Below are positions 24,957 through 34,234 of a stretch of DNA of 64,000 nucleotides, piece after piece. Below the pieces are notes generated by a model that saw nothing but the letters and a program-made list of their open reading frames with translations, did not search any database and had not been told where the DNA came from. The position numbers and the translations under genes are program-made. The first letter of the stretch is position 1; the number at the start of each line of letters is the position of its first letter. The stretch comes from Streptomyces sp. CB02400 (GTDB lineage: Bacteria > Actinomycetota > Actinomycetes > Streptomycetales > Streptomycetaceae), in NCBI RefSeq assembly GCF_001905725.1, contig NZ_LIWB01000025.1:37537-101536 (forward strand). Direction: 5' to 3'.

Positions 24957-27900
24957 GCACTGTGTTGTTGTTGTCGACCGCCGACACTGACCTGCTGGCG
25001 GCCCGTGCCTCCGGCGCCTCCTACCGGATCGGCAACCCGACCCGCGTGGACGTGGCGGACGAGCTGCCCGCGCTGCTGGACGGGGCGGACCTCGCCGTCG
25101 TACGGCTGCTGGGCGGCAAGCGCGCCTGGGAGGACGGGCTCGCGGCACTGAAGGCGTCCGGGATCCCGGCGGTGCTGCTCGGCGGGGAGGCCGTGCCGGA
25201 CGCGGAACTCATGGCCGAGTCGACGGTCCCGGCCGGTGTGGTGGCGGAGGCGCTGCGGTACCTCGTCGAGGGCGGCCCGGACAACCTCACCGAACTGGCC
25301 CGGTTCCTGTCGGACACCGTGCTGCTGACCGGCGAGGGGTTCGAGGAGCCGCGCAAGATGCCGGAGTACGGCGTCCACGGCGAACGCCCCCTGGAACAGG
25401 GCCGCCCGACGGTCGGCGTGCTCTTCTACCGGGCACACGAACTGAGCGGCAACACCGCCTTCGTGGACACGCTGTGCGACGCGATCGAGGCGCGGGGCGC
25501 CAACGCCCTTCCCGTCTACTGCGGTTCGCTGCGCGGCGCTGATCCCGAGCTGTACGCCCTGTTGTCGAAGGCCGACACCCTCGTCGCCACCGTGCTCGCG
25601 GCCGGGGGCACGCACGCCTCGCAGGCTTCGGCGGGCGGCGACGAGGAGGCCTGGGACATCGGGGCGCTCGCCGACCTGGACGTGCCGGTGCTGCAAGGAC
25701 TGTGTCTGACGTCCTCGCGCGCCGCGTGGGAGGAGTCCGACGCCGCCCTGTCCCCCATGGACGCGGCGATGCAGGTCGCCATCCCGGAGTTCGACGGCCG
25801 GCTGATCACGGTTCCGTTCTCCTTCAAGGAGCAGGGCCCCGACGACGTCCCGGTGTACGTCGCCGACCCGGAGCGGGCCGCGCGGGTGGCCGGGATCGCC
25901 GTACGGCACGCCCGGCTGGGGCACAAGCCGAACGCCGAGAAGAAGCTCGCGCTGGTCTTCACCGCGTACCCGACGAAGCACTCGCGCGTCGGCAACGCGG
26001 TGGGGCTCGACACCCCGGCCTCGGCGGTACGGGTGCTGGACGCGCTGCGGGAGGCGGGCTACGCCCTGACCGGATATCCGGACAACGGCGACGAGTTGAT
26101 CCACCGGCTGATCGAGGCCGGTGGCCACGACGTCGAGTGGCTGACCGAGGAGCAGTTGGCCGCCGCGCCCGCGCGGGTGCCGTTGGCGGACTACCGGGCC
26201 TGGTTCGAGAAGCTGGACCCGGAGCTGCGGGACGGGATGCGGGAGGCGTGGGGCGAGCCGCCGGGGTCGCTGTACGTCGACGGGGAGGACATCGTCCTCG
26301 CGTCGCTTCAGTTCGGGAACGTCGTGGTGATGATCCAGCCGCCGCGCGGCTTCGGGGAGAACCCGATCGCGATCTACCACGACCCCGACATGCCGCCGTC
26401 GCACCACTACATGGCGGCCTACCGCTGGCTGGAGGCTGCGGCATCGGAGGGGGGCTTCGGCGCCGACGCGATCGTGCACATGGGCAAGCACGGCACGATG
26501 GAGTGGCTGCCGGGCAAGGGGCTGGGGCTGAGCGCCGGGTGCGCGCCGGACGCGGTGCTGGGTGACCTGCCGCTGATCTACCCGTTCATCGTCAACGACC
26601 CCGGTGAGGGCACGCAGGCCAAGCGGCGCGGGCACGCGACGGTCGTCGACCACCTGGTGCCGCCGATGGCGCGGGCCGACACGTACGGCGATCTCGCGAA
26701 GCTGGAGCAGCTGCTCGACGAGTACGCGCTGGTCTCCGACCTGGACCCGACGAAGGCACCGGCGGTCCGTGCGCAGATCTGGACGCTGGTGAAGGCCGCC
26801 GAGCTGCACCACGACCTGCATGTGGACGACCAGCCGGACGACGACGACTTCGACGAGTTCGTCATGCACATCGACGGCTATCTGTGCGAGATCAAGGACG
26901 TGCAGATCCGCGACGGCCTGCACATTCTCGGCGGCGGCCCGGTCGGCGAGCCGCGCGTGAACCTCGTACTGGCGGTGCTGCGCGCCTCGCAGGTGTGGGG
27001 CGGGCGGGCGAACGCGCTGCCGGGTCTGCGGGCCGCGCTGGCCACGCACTTCGGGCTGGTGGAGAAGGAGCTGCTGGCCGAGCCGGGGGCGCCCGTGAAG
27101 GTGCCGGTGGAGCTGACGGACCTGGTGGACGGCCCGGCGCGCACGGGTGCCGACGCGATCGACCTGCTGGAGCAGCTGTGCCGGCGGTTCGCGGAGGGGA
27201 TGGAGGAGCGCGGCTGGTCGGCCGACGCGGTCCCCGCGCTGGTGCGCGAGGTGCTGGGCACGGAACTCCCCGACGCGGTGGCCGTGGTGCGGTTCGCGTG
27301 CGAGGAGGTCGTGCCCCGGCTGGCCCGTACGACGGACGAGATCGGGCACATCCTGCGGGCGCTGGACGGCGGTTACGTCCCGGCGGGACCGTCGGGTTCG
27401 CCCACGCGCGGGCTGGTCAACGTGCTCCCGACCGGACGCAACTTCTACTCCGTCGACCCCAAGGCGATTCCGTCGCGGCTGAGTTGGGAGGTCGGGCAGT
27501 CCCTCGCCGACTCGCTGGTGCAGCGGTATCTGCAGGACACGGGCGAGTATCCGAAGTCCGTCGGCCTGACGGTGTGGGGTACGTCCGCGATGCGCACCCA
27601 GGGTGACGACATCGCCGAGATCCTGGCACTGCTGGGGTGCCGTCCGGTGTGGGACGACGCGTCGAGGCGGGTGACCGGGTTCGAGGTGGTCGGCCTGGAG
27701 GAGCTGGGCCGGCCGCGCATCGACGTCACGGTCCGCATCTCCGGGTTCTTCCGGGACGCGTTCCCGCATGTCGTGGGGCTGATCGACGACGCGGTGCGGG
27801 CGGTGGCGGAGCTGGACGAACCGGCCGACCGGAACTACGTACGCGCCCACGCCGACGAGGACACCGCCGAGCACGGCGACCGGCGGCGGGCCACGGCCCG

Positions 27901-28621
27901 CGTCTTCGGCTCGAAGCCGGGGGCGTACGGGGCGGGGCTGCTGCCGCTGATCGACGCGCGGAACTGGCGGTCGGACGCGGACCTCGCCGAGGTGTACGCG
28001 GTGTGGGGCGGCTACGCCTACGGGCGCGGGCTCGACGGGCGGGCGGCGCGCGGGGACATGGAGACGGCGTTCAAGCGGATCGCCGTCGCGGCGAAGAACG
28101 TCGACACGCGCGAGCACGACCTGGTCGACGCCGACGACTACTTCCAGTACCACGGCGGCATGGTCGCGATGGTGCGCCACCTGACGGGCGAGAGTCCGGA
28201 GGCGTACGTCGGCGACTCCGCCGTACCGGACCAGGTGAAGACGCGGACGCTCGGTGAGGAGACGCACCGGGTCTTCCGGGCCCGGGTGGTCAACCCGCGC
28301 TGGATGGCGGCGATGCGGCGGCACGGCTACAAGGGTGCCTTCGAGATGGCGGCGACCGTCGACTACCTCTTCGGCTACGACGCCACGGCCGGGGTCGTGG
28401 ACGACTGGATGTACGAGAAGCTCAGCGCGGAGTACGTCTTCGACGCGGAGAACCGGGACTTCATGAAGAAGTCCAACCCCTGGGCGCTGCGCGGCATCAC
28501 CGAGCGGCTGCTGGAGGCCGCCGACCGGGGGCTGTGGGCCGAGCCGGACGCGGACACCCTGGAGCGGCTGCGCGCCACCTATCTGGAACTCGAAGGCGAT
28601 CTGGAGGGCGACGACCAGTGA
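24953..28621 (+). CDS. cobN: Cobaltochelatase large subunit CobN
   Basis: A 1222-residue protein, usual length for CobN/BchH-type chelatase subunits. Recognisable blocks: FTAYPTKHSRVGNAVGLDTP (about residue 340), VHMGKHGTMEWLPGKGLGLS (about 510-530), GEGTQAKRRGHATVVDH, and ARVFGSKPGAYGAGL (about 980). It binds hydrogenobyrinic acid a,c-diamide (late insertion route) and receives cobalt with help from AAA+ subunits. Here the neighbour at 28618, overlapping GTGA-fashion, is the candidate AAA+ partner in place of CobS/CobT. Translation is probably coupled to cobQ. Confidence 0.94.
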   Translation: MSTVLLLSTADTDLLAARASGASYRIGNPTRVDVADELPALLDGADLAVVRLLGGKRAWEDGLAALKASGIPAVLLGGEAVPDAELMAESTVPAGVVAEALRYLVEGGPDNLTELARFLSDTVLLTGEGFEEPRKMPEYGVHGERPLEQGRPTVGVLFYRAHELSGNTAFVDTLCDAIEARGANALPVYCGSLRGADPELYALLSKADTLVATVLAAGGTHASQASAGGDEEAWDIGALADLDVPVLQGLCLTSSRAAWEESDAALSPMDAAMQVAIPEFDGRLITVPFSFKEQGPDDVPVYVADPERAARVAGIAVRHARLGHKPNAEKKLALVFTAYPTKHSRVGNAVGLDTPASAVRVLDALREAGYALTGYPDNGDELIHRLIEAGGHDVEWLTEEQLAAAPARVPLADYRAWFEKLDPELRDGMREAWGEPPGSLYVDGEDIVLASLQFGNVVVMIQPPRGFGENPIAIYHDPDMPPSHHYMAAYRWLEAAASEGGFGADAIVHMGKHGTMEWLPGKGLGLSAGCAPDAVLGDLPLIYPFIVNDPGEGTQAKRRGHATVVDHLVPPMARADTYGDLAKLEQLLDEYALVSDLDPTKAPAVRAQIWTLVKAAELHHDLHVDDQPDDDDFDEFVMHIDGYLCEIKDVQIRDGLHILGGGPVGEPRVNLVLAVLRASQVWGGRANALPGLRAALATHFGLVEKELLAEPGAPVKVPVELTDLVDGPARTGADAIDLLEQLCRRFAEGMEERGWSADAVPALVREVLGTELPDAVAVVRFACEEVVPRLARTTDEIGHILRALDGGYVPAGPSGSPTRGLVNVLPTGRNFYSVDPKAIPSRLSWEVGQSLADSLVQRYLQDTGEYPKSVGLTVWGTSAMRTQGDDIAEILALLGCRPVWDDASRRVTGFEVVGLEELGRPRIDVTVRISGFFRDAFPHVVGLIDDAVRAVAELDEPADRNYVRAHADEDTAEHGDRRRATARVFGSKPGAYGAGLLPLIDARNWRSDADLAEVYAVWGGYAYGRGLDGRAARGDMETAFKRIAVAAKNVDTREHDLVDADDYFQYHGGMVAMVRHLTGESPEAYVGDSAVPDQVKTRTLGEETHRVFRARVVNPRWMAAMRRHGYKGAFEMAATVDYLFGYDATAGVVDDWMYEKLSAEYVFDAENRDFMKKSNPWALRGITERLLEAADRGLWAEPDADTLERLRATYLELEGDLEGDDQ

Positions 28622-30630
28622 CCACCCCCTTTCCGTTCACGGCCGTCGTCGGCCAGGACGACCTGCGGCTCGCGCTGCTGCTGAACGCCGTCTCCCCGGC
28701 GGTCGGCGGGGTGCTGGTGCGCGGTGAGAAGGGCACGGCCAAGTCGACGGCGGTGCGGGCCCTTTCTGCGCTGCTGCCGGAGGTCGCCGTGGTGCCCGGC
28801 TGCCGGTTCTCCTGTGCCCCCTCGGCCCCGGACCCCGCGTGTCCGGACGGTCCGCACGAGAGCGGCGGCGGTGCCGCGCGCCCCGCCCGCATGGTCGAAC
28901 TGCCCGTCGGCGCCTCCGAGGACCGGCTGGTCGGCGCGCTCGACATCGAACGGGCGCTGGCCGAGGGCGTGAAGGCGTTCGAGCCGGGACTGCTGGCCGA
29001 CGCGCACCGGGGGATCCTGTACGTCGACGAGGTCAATCTTCTCCATGACCACCTGGTCGACCTGCTGCTGGACGCGGCGGCGATGGGTGCCTCGTACGTC
29101 GAGCGCGAGGGTGTCTCCGTACGGCACGCGGCGCGGTTCCTGCTCGTCGGGACCATGAATCCCGAGGAGGGCGAGCTGCGGCCGCAGCTCCTCGACCGGT
29201 TCGGGCTGACCGTCGAGGTGGCCGCCTCGCGCGAACCCGACCAGCGGGTGGAGGTCGTACGGCGGCGGCTCGCGTACGACGACGACCCCGCCGGGTTCGC
29301 CGCGCGGTGGGCCGAGGAGGAGGCCGCCGTACGGGCGCGGATCGTGGCGGCGCGGGAGCTGTTGCCGTCGGTGCGGCTCGGGGACGGGGCGCTGCGGCAG
29401 ATCGCGGCGACCTGTGCCGCGTTCGAGGTGGACGGCATGCGGGCCGACATCGTGATGGCGCGTACGGCGACCGCGCTGGCCGCCTGGGCCGGGCGGACGG
29501 ATGTGCTGGCCGAGGACGTGCGGCAGGCGGCGCTGCTGGCCCTCCCCCACCGGCGCAGGCGGAATCCCTTCGACGCGCCGGGGCTCGACGAGGACAAGCT
29601 CGACGAGACGCTGGAGGAGTTCGGGGGCGACGACGATCCCGACACCGATCCGGACGGGCCGGACGGGCCGGACGGGCCGGACGGGGGTGGCGGGCAGCCG
29701 CCTGCCGATGGTCCCGAGGGCGGTGACACGGGGACGTCGCCCGAGGCCGGGGAGTCCAGGGAGTCGGGGGAGCCGCAGCCTGCGGGTGCCGGCTCCGGCG
29801 AGCGGTCGCCCGTGGGTGCCGCCGAGCCGTTCCGTACCAAGGTGCTGAGCGTGCCCGGCATCGGCGAGGGTGCCGCCGGGCGGCGGTCGCGGGCGCGGAC
29901 CGAGCACGGGCGGACGACGGGCGCGCGGCGGCCCGGCGGTGCGCTGACCAAGTTGCACCTGGCGGCGACCGTGCGGGCGGCGGCTCCGCACCAGCGGGCG
30001 CGGGGGCGGTCCGGGCCGGGGCTGGTGGTGCGGCGGGACGATCTGCGGCAGGCCACGCGCGAAGGTCGTGAGTCGAACCTCGTGCTGTTCGTTGTCGACG
30101 CCTCCGGGTCCATGGCCGCGCGGCAGCGGATGAGTGCCGTGAAGGGTGCCGTGGTGTCGCTGCTGCTCGACGCCTATCAGCGGCGGGACAAGGTGGGTCT
30201 TGTGACCTTCCGGGGGTCGGCGGCCGATGTGGCGCTGCCGCCGACGTCGTCGGTGGACGCCGCGGCGGCGCGGCTGGAGTCGCTGCCGACCGGTGGGCGG
30301 ACCCCGCTGGCGGCGGGGCTGCTCAAGGCGCACGACGTGCTGCGGGTGGAGCGGTTGCGGGACCCGGCACGGCGGGCGCTGGTCGTGGTGGTGACCGACG
30401 GGCGGGCGACCGGTGGGCCTGAGCCGGTCGCGCTGGCCTCGCGTGCGGCGCGGTTGTTCGCCGCCGACGGGGTCGCCTCCGTGGTCGTGGACTGCGAGTC
30501 GGGGCCGGTGCGGCTGGGGCTCGCCGGGCGGCTGGCCGGTGAGCTGGGCGGCAGTGCCGTGACGCTGGACGAGCTGCGGGCGGACAGCATCGCCGGGCTG
30601 GTGAAGGACGTGCAGAGGAGGGCCGCGTAA
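28618..30630 (+). CDS. Fused ChlI/ChlD-type AAA+ chelatase subunit
   Basis: A 670-residue protein. Residues 1-310 are an AAA+ domain: Walker A RGEKGTAKSTAVRAL (about 38-52), Walker B YVDEVNLLHDHLVDLLLDAA (about 136-155), sensor FLLVGTMNPEEGELRPQLLD. Residues about 335-420 are an acidic Pro/Gly/Asp linker with four PDG-type repeats from a 9-bp tandem (GACGGGCCG) near 29653. The C-terminal von Willebrand A domain has the MIDAS motif VVDASGSMAA. I, linker and D parts are thus in one chain, the expected motor for CobN. Genes on both sides overlap by a few bases. Confidence 0.9.
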   Translation: MTTPFPFTAVVGQDDLRLALLLNAVSPAVGGVLVRGEKGTAKSTAVRALSALLPEVAVVPGCRFSCAPSAPDPACPDGPHESGGGAARPARMVELPVGASEDRLVGALDIERALAEGVKAFEPGLLADAHRGILYVDEVNLLHDHLVDLLLDAAAMGASYVEREGVSVRHAARFLLVGTMNPEEGELRPQLLDRFGLTVEVAASREPDQRVEVVRRRLAYDDDPAGFAARWAEEEAAVRARIVAARELLPSVRLGDGALRQIAATCAAFEVDGMRADIVMARTATALAAWAGRTDVLAEDVRQAALLALPHRRRRNPFDAPGLDEDKLDETLEEFGGDDDPDTDPDGPDGPDGPDGGGGQPPADGPEGGDTGTSPEAGESRESGEPQPAGAGSGERSPVGAAEPFRTKVLSVPGIGEGAAGRRSRARTEHGRTTGARRPGGALTKLHLAATVRAAAPHQRARGRSGPGLVVRRDDLRQATREGRESNLVLFVVDASGSMAARQRMSAVKGAVVSLLLDAYQRRDKVGLVTFRGSAADVALPPTSSVDAAAARLESLPTGGRTPLAAGLLKAHDVLRVERLRDPARRALVVVVTDGRATGGPEPVALASRAARLFAADGVASVVVDCESGPVRLGLAGRLAGELGGSAVTLDELRADSIAGLVKDVQRRAA

Positions 30631-31229
30631 TGCCGAAGGGACAGCCGAGCGTCGTACCGGACGACGGGCTGACGACGCGACAGCGGCGTAATCGGCCGCT
30701 GGTCGTCGTGCACACGGGCATCGGGAAGGGCAAGTCGACCGCTGCTTTCGGGCTCGCCCTGCGGGCCTGGAACCAGGGGTGGCCGATCGGGGTGTTCCAG
30801 TTCGTCAAGTCGGCGAAGTGGAAGGTCGGCGAGGAGAACGCGCTGCGGGTGCTCGGTGCCTCCGGTGAGGGCGGGTCCGTCGACTGGCACAAGATGGGTG
30901 AGGGCTGGTCGTGGGTGCAGCGCGATCAGCAGATGGACAACGAGGAGAAGGCCCGCGAGGGCTGGGAGCAGGTCAAGCGGGACCTCGCCGCCGAGACGTA
31001 CAAGCTGTACGTGCTGGACGAGTTCGCCTATCCGATGCACTGGGGGTGGGTGGACACCGATGAGGTCGTGTCCGTGCTGCGGGAGCGGCCGGGGACGCAG
31101 CACGTGGTGATCACGGGGCGGAACGCGCCGGAGAAGCTGGTCGGGTTCGCCGATCTCGTGACCGACATGTCCAAGGTGAAGCACCCCATGGACGTCGGGC
31201 AGAAGGGGCAGAGGGGCATCGAGTGGTGA
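30630..31229 (+). CDS. cobO: Cob(I)yrinic acid a,c-diamide adenosyltransferase CobO
   Basis: A 199-residue protein. The P-loop HTGIGKGKSTAAFGLALRAW (about residues 31-50) and FVKSAKWKVGEENAL are typical of the CobA/BtuR/CobO family, which adds the adenosyl group from ATP to Co(I) corrinoids. YVLDEFAYPMHWGWVD is the Walker B-like region. TAATG overlap with the previous gene and GTGA overlap with cobB show translational coupling. Confidence 0.94.
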   Translation: MPKGQPSVVPDDGLTTRQRRNRPLVVVHTGIGKGKSTAAFGLALRAWNQGWPIGVFQFVKSAKWKVGEENALRVLGASGEGGSVDWHKMGEGWSWVQRDQQMDNEEKAREGWEQVKRDLAAETYKLYVLDEFAYPMHWGWVDTDEVVSVLRERPGTQHVVITGRNAPEKLVGFADLVTDMSKVKHPMDVGQKGQRGIEW

Positions 31230-32662
31230 GCTCCGTCCCACGGCTGGTGATCGCCGCGCCCTCGTCGGGGAGCGGCAAGACCACCGTTGCCACGGGGTTG
31301 ATGGCCGCGCTGTCCGCGCGGGGGTTCGCCGTGTCTCCGCACAAGGTGGGGCCCGACTACATCGATCCCGGGTACCACTCGCTGGCCACCGGGCGGGTGG
31401 GCCGGAACCTCGACGCGTATCTGTGCGGTCCTGAGCTGGTGGCTCCGCTGTTCGCGCACGGGGCGCGGGGGTGTGACGTCGCCGTCGTCGAGGGGGTGAT
31501 GGGGCTGTACGACGGGGCCGCGGGGGAAGGGGAGCTGGCGTCCACCGCGCAGGTGGCGAAGCTGCTTCGGGCGCCGGTCGTGCTGGTCGTCGACGCGTCG
31601 TCGCAGTCCCGGTCGGTGGCGGCGTTGGTGCACGGGTTCGTGAGCTGGGATCCGGAGGTGCGGGTCGGGGGTGTGATCCTGAACAAGGTCGCCTCGGATC
31701 GGCATGAGGGGTTGTTGCGGGAGGCGTTGGAGTCCGTCGGGGTGCCGGTGCTCGGTGTCCTGCGGCGGGCTGCTCAGGTGGAGACGCCGTCTCGGCATCT
31801 GGGGTTGGTGCCTGTTGCCGAGCGGGGCTCTGTGGCTGTCGAGGCCGTTTCGGCGATGGCCGCGCAGGTGGCCTCCGGGTGTGACCTGTCGGCGTTGGTC
31901 GCGCTTGCGCGGAGTGCGGGGGCGTTGCCCTGTGCGGCTTGGGATGCGGGTGGGGCTTTGGTTTCTTCGCCCCCGCCGCCCCTTCCCGTCCCGTCCCTGG
32001 GGGCTCTGCCCCCGGACCCCCTTTCGGCCCTGGCCGGGCCTCGTCCTCAAGCGCCGGACGGGCTGGTTGTGGCTGTTGCCGGTGGGGCTGCGTTCACGTT
32101 CTCCTACGCCGAGCATGGCGAGTTGCTGGCCGCTGCGGGAGCCGAGGTGGTCACGTTTGATCCCCTGCGGGACGAGACGTTGCCCAAGGGGACTCAAGGG
32201 CTGGTCATCGGCGGGGGTTTCCCCGAGGTGTACGCCTCCGAGCTGTCCGCCAACGAGTCGTTGCGGAAGGCCGTTGCCGAGCTGGCCCTGAGCGGTGCTC
32301 CCGTCGCGGCCGAGTGTGCCGGGTTGCTGTATCTGAGCCGGGAGCTGGACGGGCTGCCCATGTGCGGGGTGCTGGACGCCTCCGCGCGGATGTCGGAGCG
32401 GTTGACGCTGGGGTACCGGGACGCCGTGGCCGTGAGCGACAGTGCGCTGGCCGGCGCCGGTACGCGGATGCGGGGGCACGAGTTCCACCGGACCGTTGTC
32501 GAACCGGGGGCGGGGGACGCCCCCGCCTGGGGGATGCGGGCGCCCGAGCGGCGTGTCGAGGGTTTTGTACAGCGCGGTGTGCACGCGAGCTATCTGCACA
32601 CGCACTGGGCGTCCGAGCCCGGTGTCGCCCGTCGGTTCGTGGAGAGGTGCCGCACGTCATGA
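31226..32662 (+). CDS. cobB: Cobyrinic acid a,c-diamide synthase CobB/CbiA with repeat-encoded linker
   Basis: A 478-residue protein. N-terminal ATP-binding domain: APSSGSGKTTVATGLMAAL (about residues 11-29), HKVGPDYIDPGYHSLATGR, EGVMGLYDG. C-terminal glutamine amidotransferase domain: VAAECAGLLYLSRELDG with the nucleophile Cys. It amidates the a and c carboxylates of (hydrogeno)cobyrinic acid. Residues 247-280, exactly between the domains, are encoded by a family B repeat (31966-32065) and read SSPPPPLPVPSLGALPPD and onward, a Pro-rich stretch. GTG 31226 was chosen for the GTGA overlap; GTG 31223 is equally possible. Confidence 0.93.
   Translation: MSSVPRLVIAAPSSGSGKTTVATGLMAALSARGFAVSPHKVGPDYIDPGYHSLATGRVGRNLDAYLCGPELVAPLFAHGARGCDVAVVEGVMGLYDGAAGEGELASTAQVAKLLRAPVVLVVDASSQSRSVAALVHGFVSWDPEVRVGGVILNKVASDRHEGLLREALESVGVPVLGVLRRAAQVETPSRHLGLVPVAERGSVAVEAVSAMAAQVASGCDLSALVALARSAGALPCAAWDAGGALVSSPPPPLPVPSLGALPPDPLSALAGPRPQAPDGLVVAVAGGAAFTFSYAEHGELLAAAGAEVVTFDPLRDETLPKGTQGLVIGGGFPEVYASELSANESLRKAVAELALSGAPVAAECAGLLYLSRELDGLPMCGVLDASARMSERLTLGYRDAVAVSDSALAGAGTRMRGHEFHRTVVEPGAGDAPAWGMRAPERRVEGFVQRGVHASYLHTHWASEPGVARRFVERCRTS
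31966..32065 (+). repeat. Family B dispersed repeat inside the cobB reading frame
   Basis: The same arm as at 19608, 40687 and 46852 (TTCGCCCCCGCCGCCCC, then CTGGGGGC / GCCCCC, then CGGCCCTGGCCGGGCCTCG, ending CGCCGGACGGGCTG). It is open in the cobB frame along its whole length, adding 34 residues between the ATPase and amidotransferase domains without a frameshift. Confidence 0.88.
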
Positions 32663-33390
32663 GCAGCAGGCTGATCGGGGTCGGGGTCGGGCCCGGGGAT
32701 CCGGAGCTGGTGACCGTCAAGGGGGTCAACGCGCTGCGGGCCGCGGACGTCGTCGTCGTACCGGTGATGGACAGCGGTGAGCGGGGGCGGGCCGAGGCGA
32801 CCGTGCTGCACTACGTGCCCGGCGAGAAGGTCGTCCGGGTGGTGTTCGCGCTGAACGAGCGGACCGACCGGGCGCGGCGCGAGGCGGCCTGGGACGCCGC
32901 CGGTGAGCGGGTCGCCGGGTTGTTGCGGGAGCACGGGGTCGTCGCCTTCGCGACCATCGGGGACCCCAATGTGTACTCGACGTTCACGTATCTCGCCCAG
33001 ACCCTGGTGGAGGCGGTGCCGGACGTCGTCGTCGAGACCGTTCCGGGGATCACCGCCATGCAGGACCTCGCGGCGCGTTCCGGGGCCGTGCTGACCGAGG
33101 GGACCGAGCCGCTCACGCTGGTTCCGGTGACCGCGGGGGCCGCCGTGCTCAAGGACGCCCTGGCCGGGCCCGGGACCGTCGTCGCGTACAAGTTCGGGCG
33201 GCAGGCCGGTGAGGTCGCCGAGGCGCTGCGGGAGACCGGGCGGATCGGTGACGCGGTGTGGGGGTCGGCGCTCGGGCTGCCGGAGGAGTCGGTGCGGCCG
33301 GCCGCCGAGCTGGACGGGACGCCGCTGCCGTATCTGTCGACGCTCATCGCGCCGCCGCGGCGTGACAGCGGGCGGGGCGGCAAGTTGTGA
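32659..33390 (+). CDS. cobI: Precorrin-2 C20-methyltransferase CobI
   Basis: A 243-residue tetrapyrrole methylase. GVGVGPGDPELVTVKGVNAL (residues 7-26) is the N-terminal family motif, ATIGDPNVYSTFTYLAQTL binds S-adenosylmethionine and substrate, and VVVETVPGITAMQDLAA follows in order. YSTFTY at this place is characteristic of C20 methylases. It methylates C20 of precorrin-2. ATG 32659 overlaps the cobB stop. It is the last gene of the first cob run; the next gene is on the other strand. Confidence 0.93.
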   Translation: MSSRLIGVGVGPGDPELVTVKGVNALRAADVVVVPVMDSGERGRAEATVLHYVPGEKVVRVVFALNERTDRARREAAWDAAGERVAGLLREHGVVAFATIGDPNVYSTFTYLAQTLVEAVPDVVVETVPGITAMQDLAARSGAVLTEGTEPLTLVPVTAGAAVLKDALAGPGTVVAYKFGRQAGEVAEALRETGRIGDAVWGSALGLPEESVRPAAELDGTPLPYLSTLIAPPRRDSGRGGKL

Positions 33391-33407
33391 GCCGGGCCGG
33401 ATCGTCC

Positions 33408-34136
33408 TCAGTGCGCGGCGCCCACCACCAGCCAGATGAACAGCGCGCCCGCGACCGTGCACAGCAGGGTGGAGCGGGCCGGGTGTTCGTGGTGGGCCTC
33501 GGGCAGGATCTCGGCCGCCGCGAGGTAGAGCAGGGCGCCGCCGAACAGGCCGAGGTAGCCGCCGAGCAGCGGTTCCGGGATGGTGAAGAACAGCGTGGAC
33601 GCGGCGCCGGCGACCGGTGCCGCCGCGTCCGCGAACAGCATCATCAGCGCGCGGCGGCGGGCGTTCCCGTAGACGCGCGTGAGCGTGTAGGTGTTGAAGC
33701 CGTCCGCGAAGTCGTGGGCGATCACGGCCACCGCGACGGCGGCGCCCATGCCGCCGCCGACCTGGAAGGCGGCGCCGATCGCCACGCCGTCCATGGCGCT
33801 GTGGCCGACCATCGCGGCTGCGGCGGTGAGGCCCACCTCGGGCGTGCGGCCGTTCGTCTCCTCGGCGCCGTGTGCGGCCTGGCGGTGGGCCAGGAGGCGT
33901 TCCACCAGGTGGGCCAGGAGGAAGCCGGCGACGAAGAGCAGCAGGGCCGCGGGGACGCCGTACACCTCGGTGCCGGCCGCCTCCAGGGACTCCGGGAGGA
34001 GTTCGAGGCCGACGACGCCGAGCATCAGGCCACCGGCCAGGCCCAGCACCAGGTGGCGGCGGTCGGTCACGCGGTGTGCCGACCAGCCGCCGGCCAGCGT
34101 CATCAGGAACGCGCCGAGCGCGACGAGGACCGCCAT
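33408..34136 (-). CDS. ZIP family metal transporter, embedded in the cobalamin locus
   Basis: A 242-residue membrane protein with about eight helices. The metal-site helices read GHSAMDGVAIGAAFQ (about residues 117-131) and IAHDFADGFNTYT (about 145-157), the ZIP family signature with His and Asp ligands, and a His-containing loop (HRQAAHGAEE) lies between helices 3 and 4. Known ZIPs move zinc, iron or other divalent ions into the cytoplasm. Because the gene stands between cobI and cobM, cobalt or nickel supply is tempting, but nothing in the sequence shows the metal. ATG 34136 was chosen at MAVLVALGAFLM. Confidence 0.85.
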   Translation of the reverse strand: MAVLVALGAFLMTLAGGWSAHRVTDRRHLVLGLAGGLMLGVVGLELLPESLEAAGTEVYGVPAALLLFVAGFLLAHLVERLLAHRQAAHGAEETNGRTPEVGLTAAAAMVGHSAMDGVAIGAAFQVGGGMGAAVAVAVIAHDFADGFNTYTLTRVYGNARRRALMMLFADAAAPVAGAASTLFFTIPEPLLGGYLGLFGGALLYLAAAEILPEAHHEHPARSTLLCTVAGALFIWLVVGAAH

Positions 34137-34234
34137 GTGTTCTTCGTATCCGATCGGCGCCCGTCCGCGCACGCGTGACAGCCGCTCACCGCTCACTTCT
34201 TGATCCCGTGACTCGTAGGAGAGGACCACATCCC

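Noticed and set aside
24641..28324. 1227-codon open frame on the minus strand over cobN
   Set aside because: It is antisense to a clear cobN, has Arg/His/Pro-rich composition without domains, and arises from third-position GC bias.
31966..32065. Reading the cobB insertion as a frameshift or pseudogene
   Set aside because: The frame stays open and in phase on both sides, and both domains keep their active-site motifs, so the gene looks intact.
34137..34234. Second cobalamin riboswitch before cobM
   Set aside because: None of the conserved core sequences (GCCGGTG, GCCACTG, AGCCAGGA) is present in the gap.
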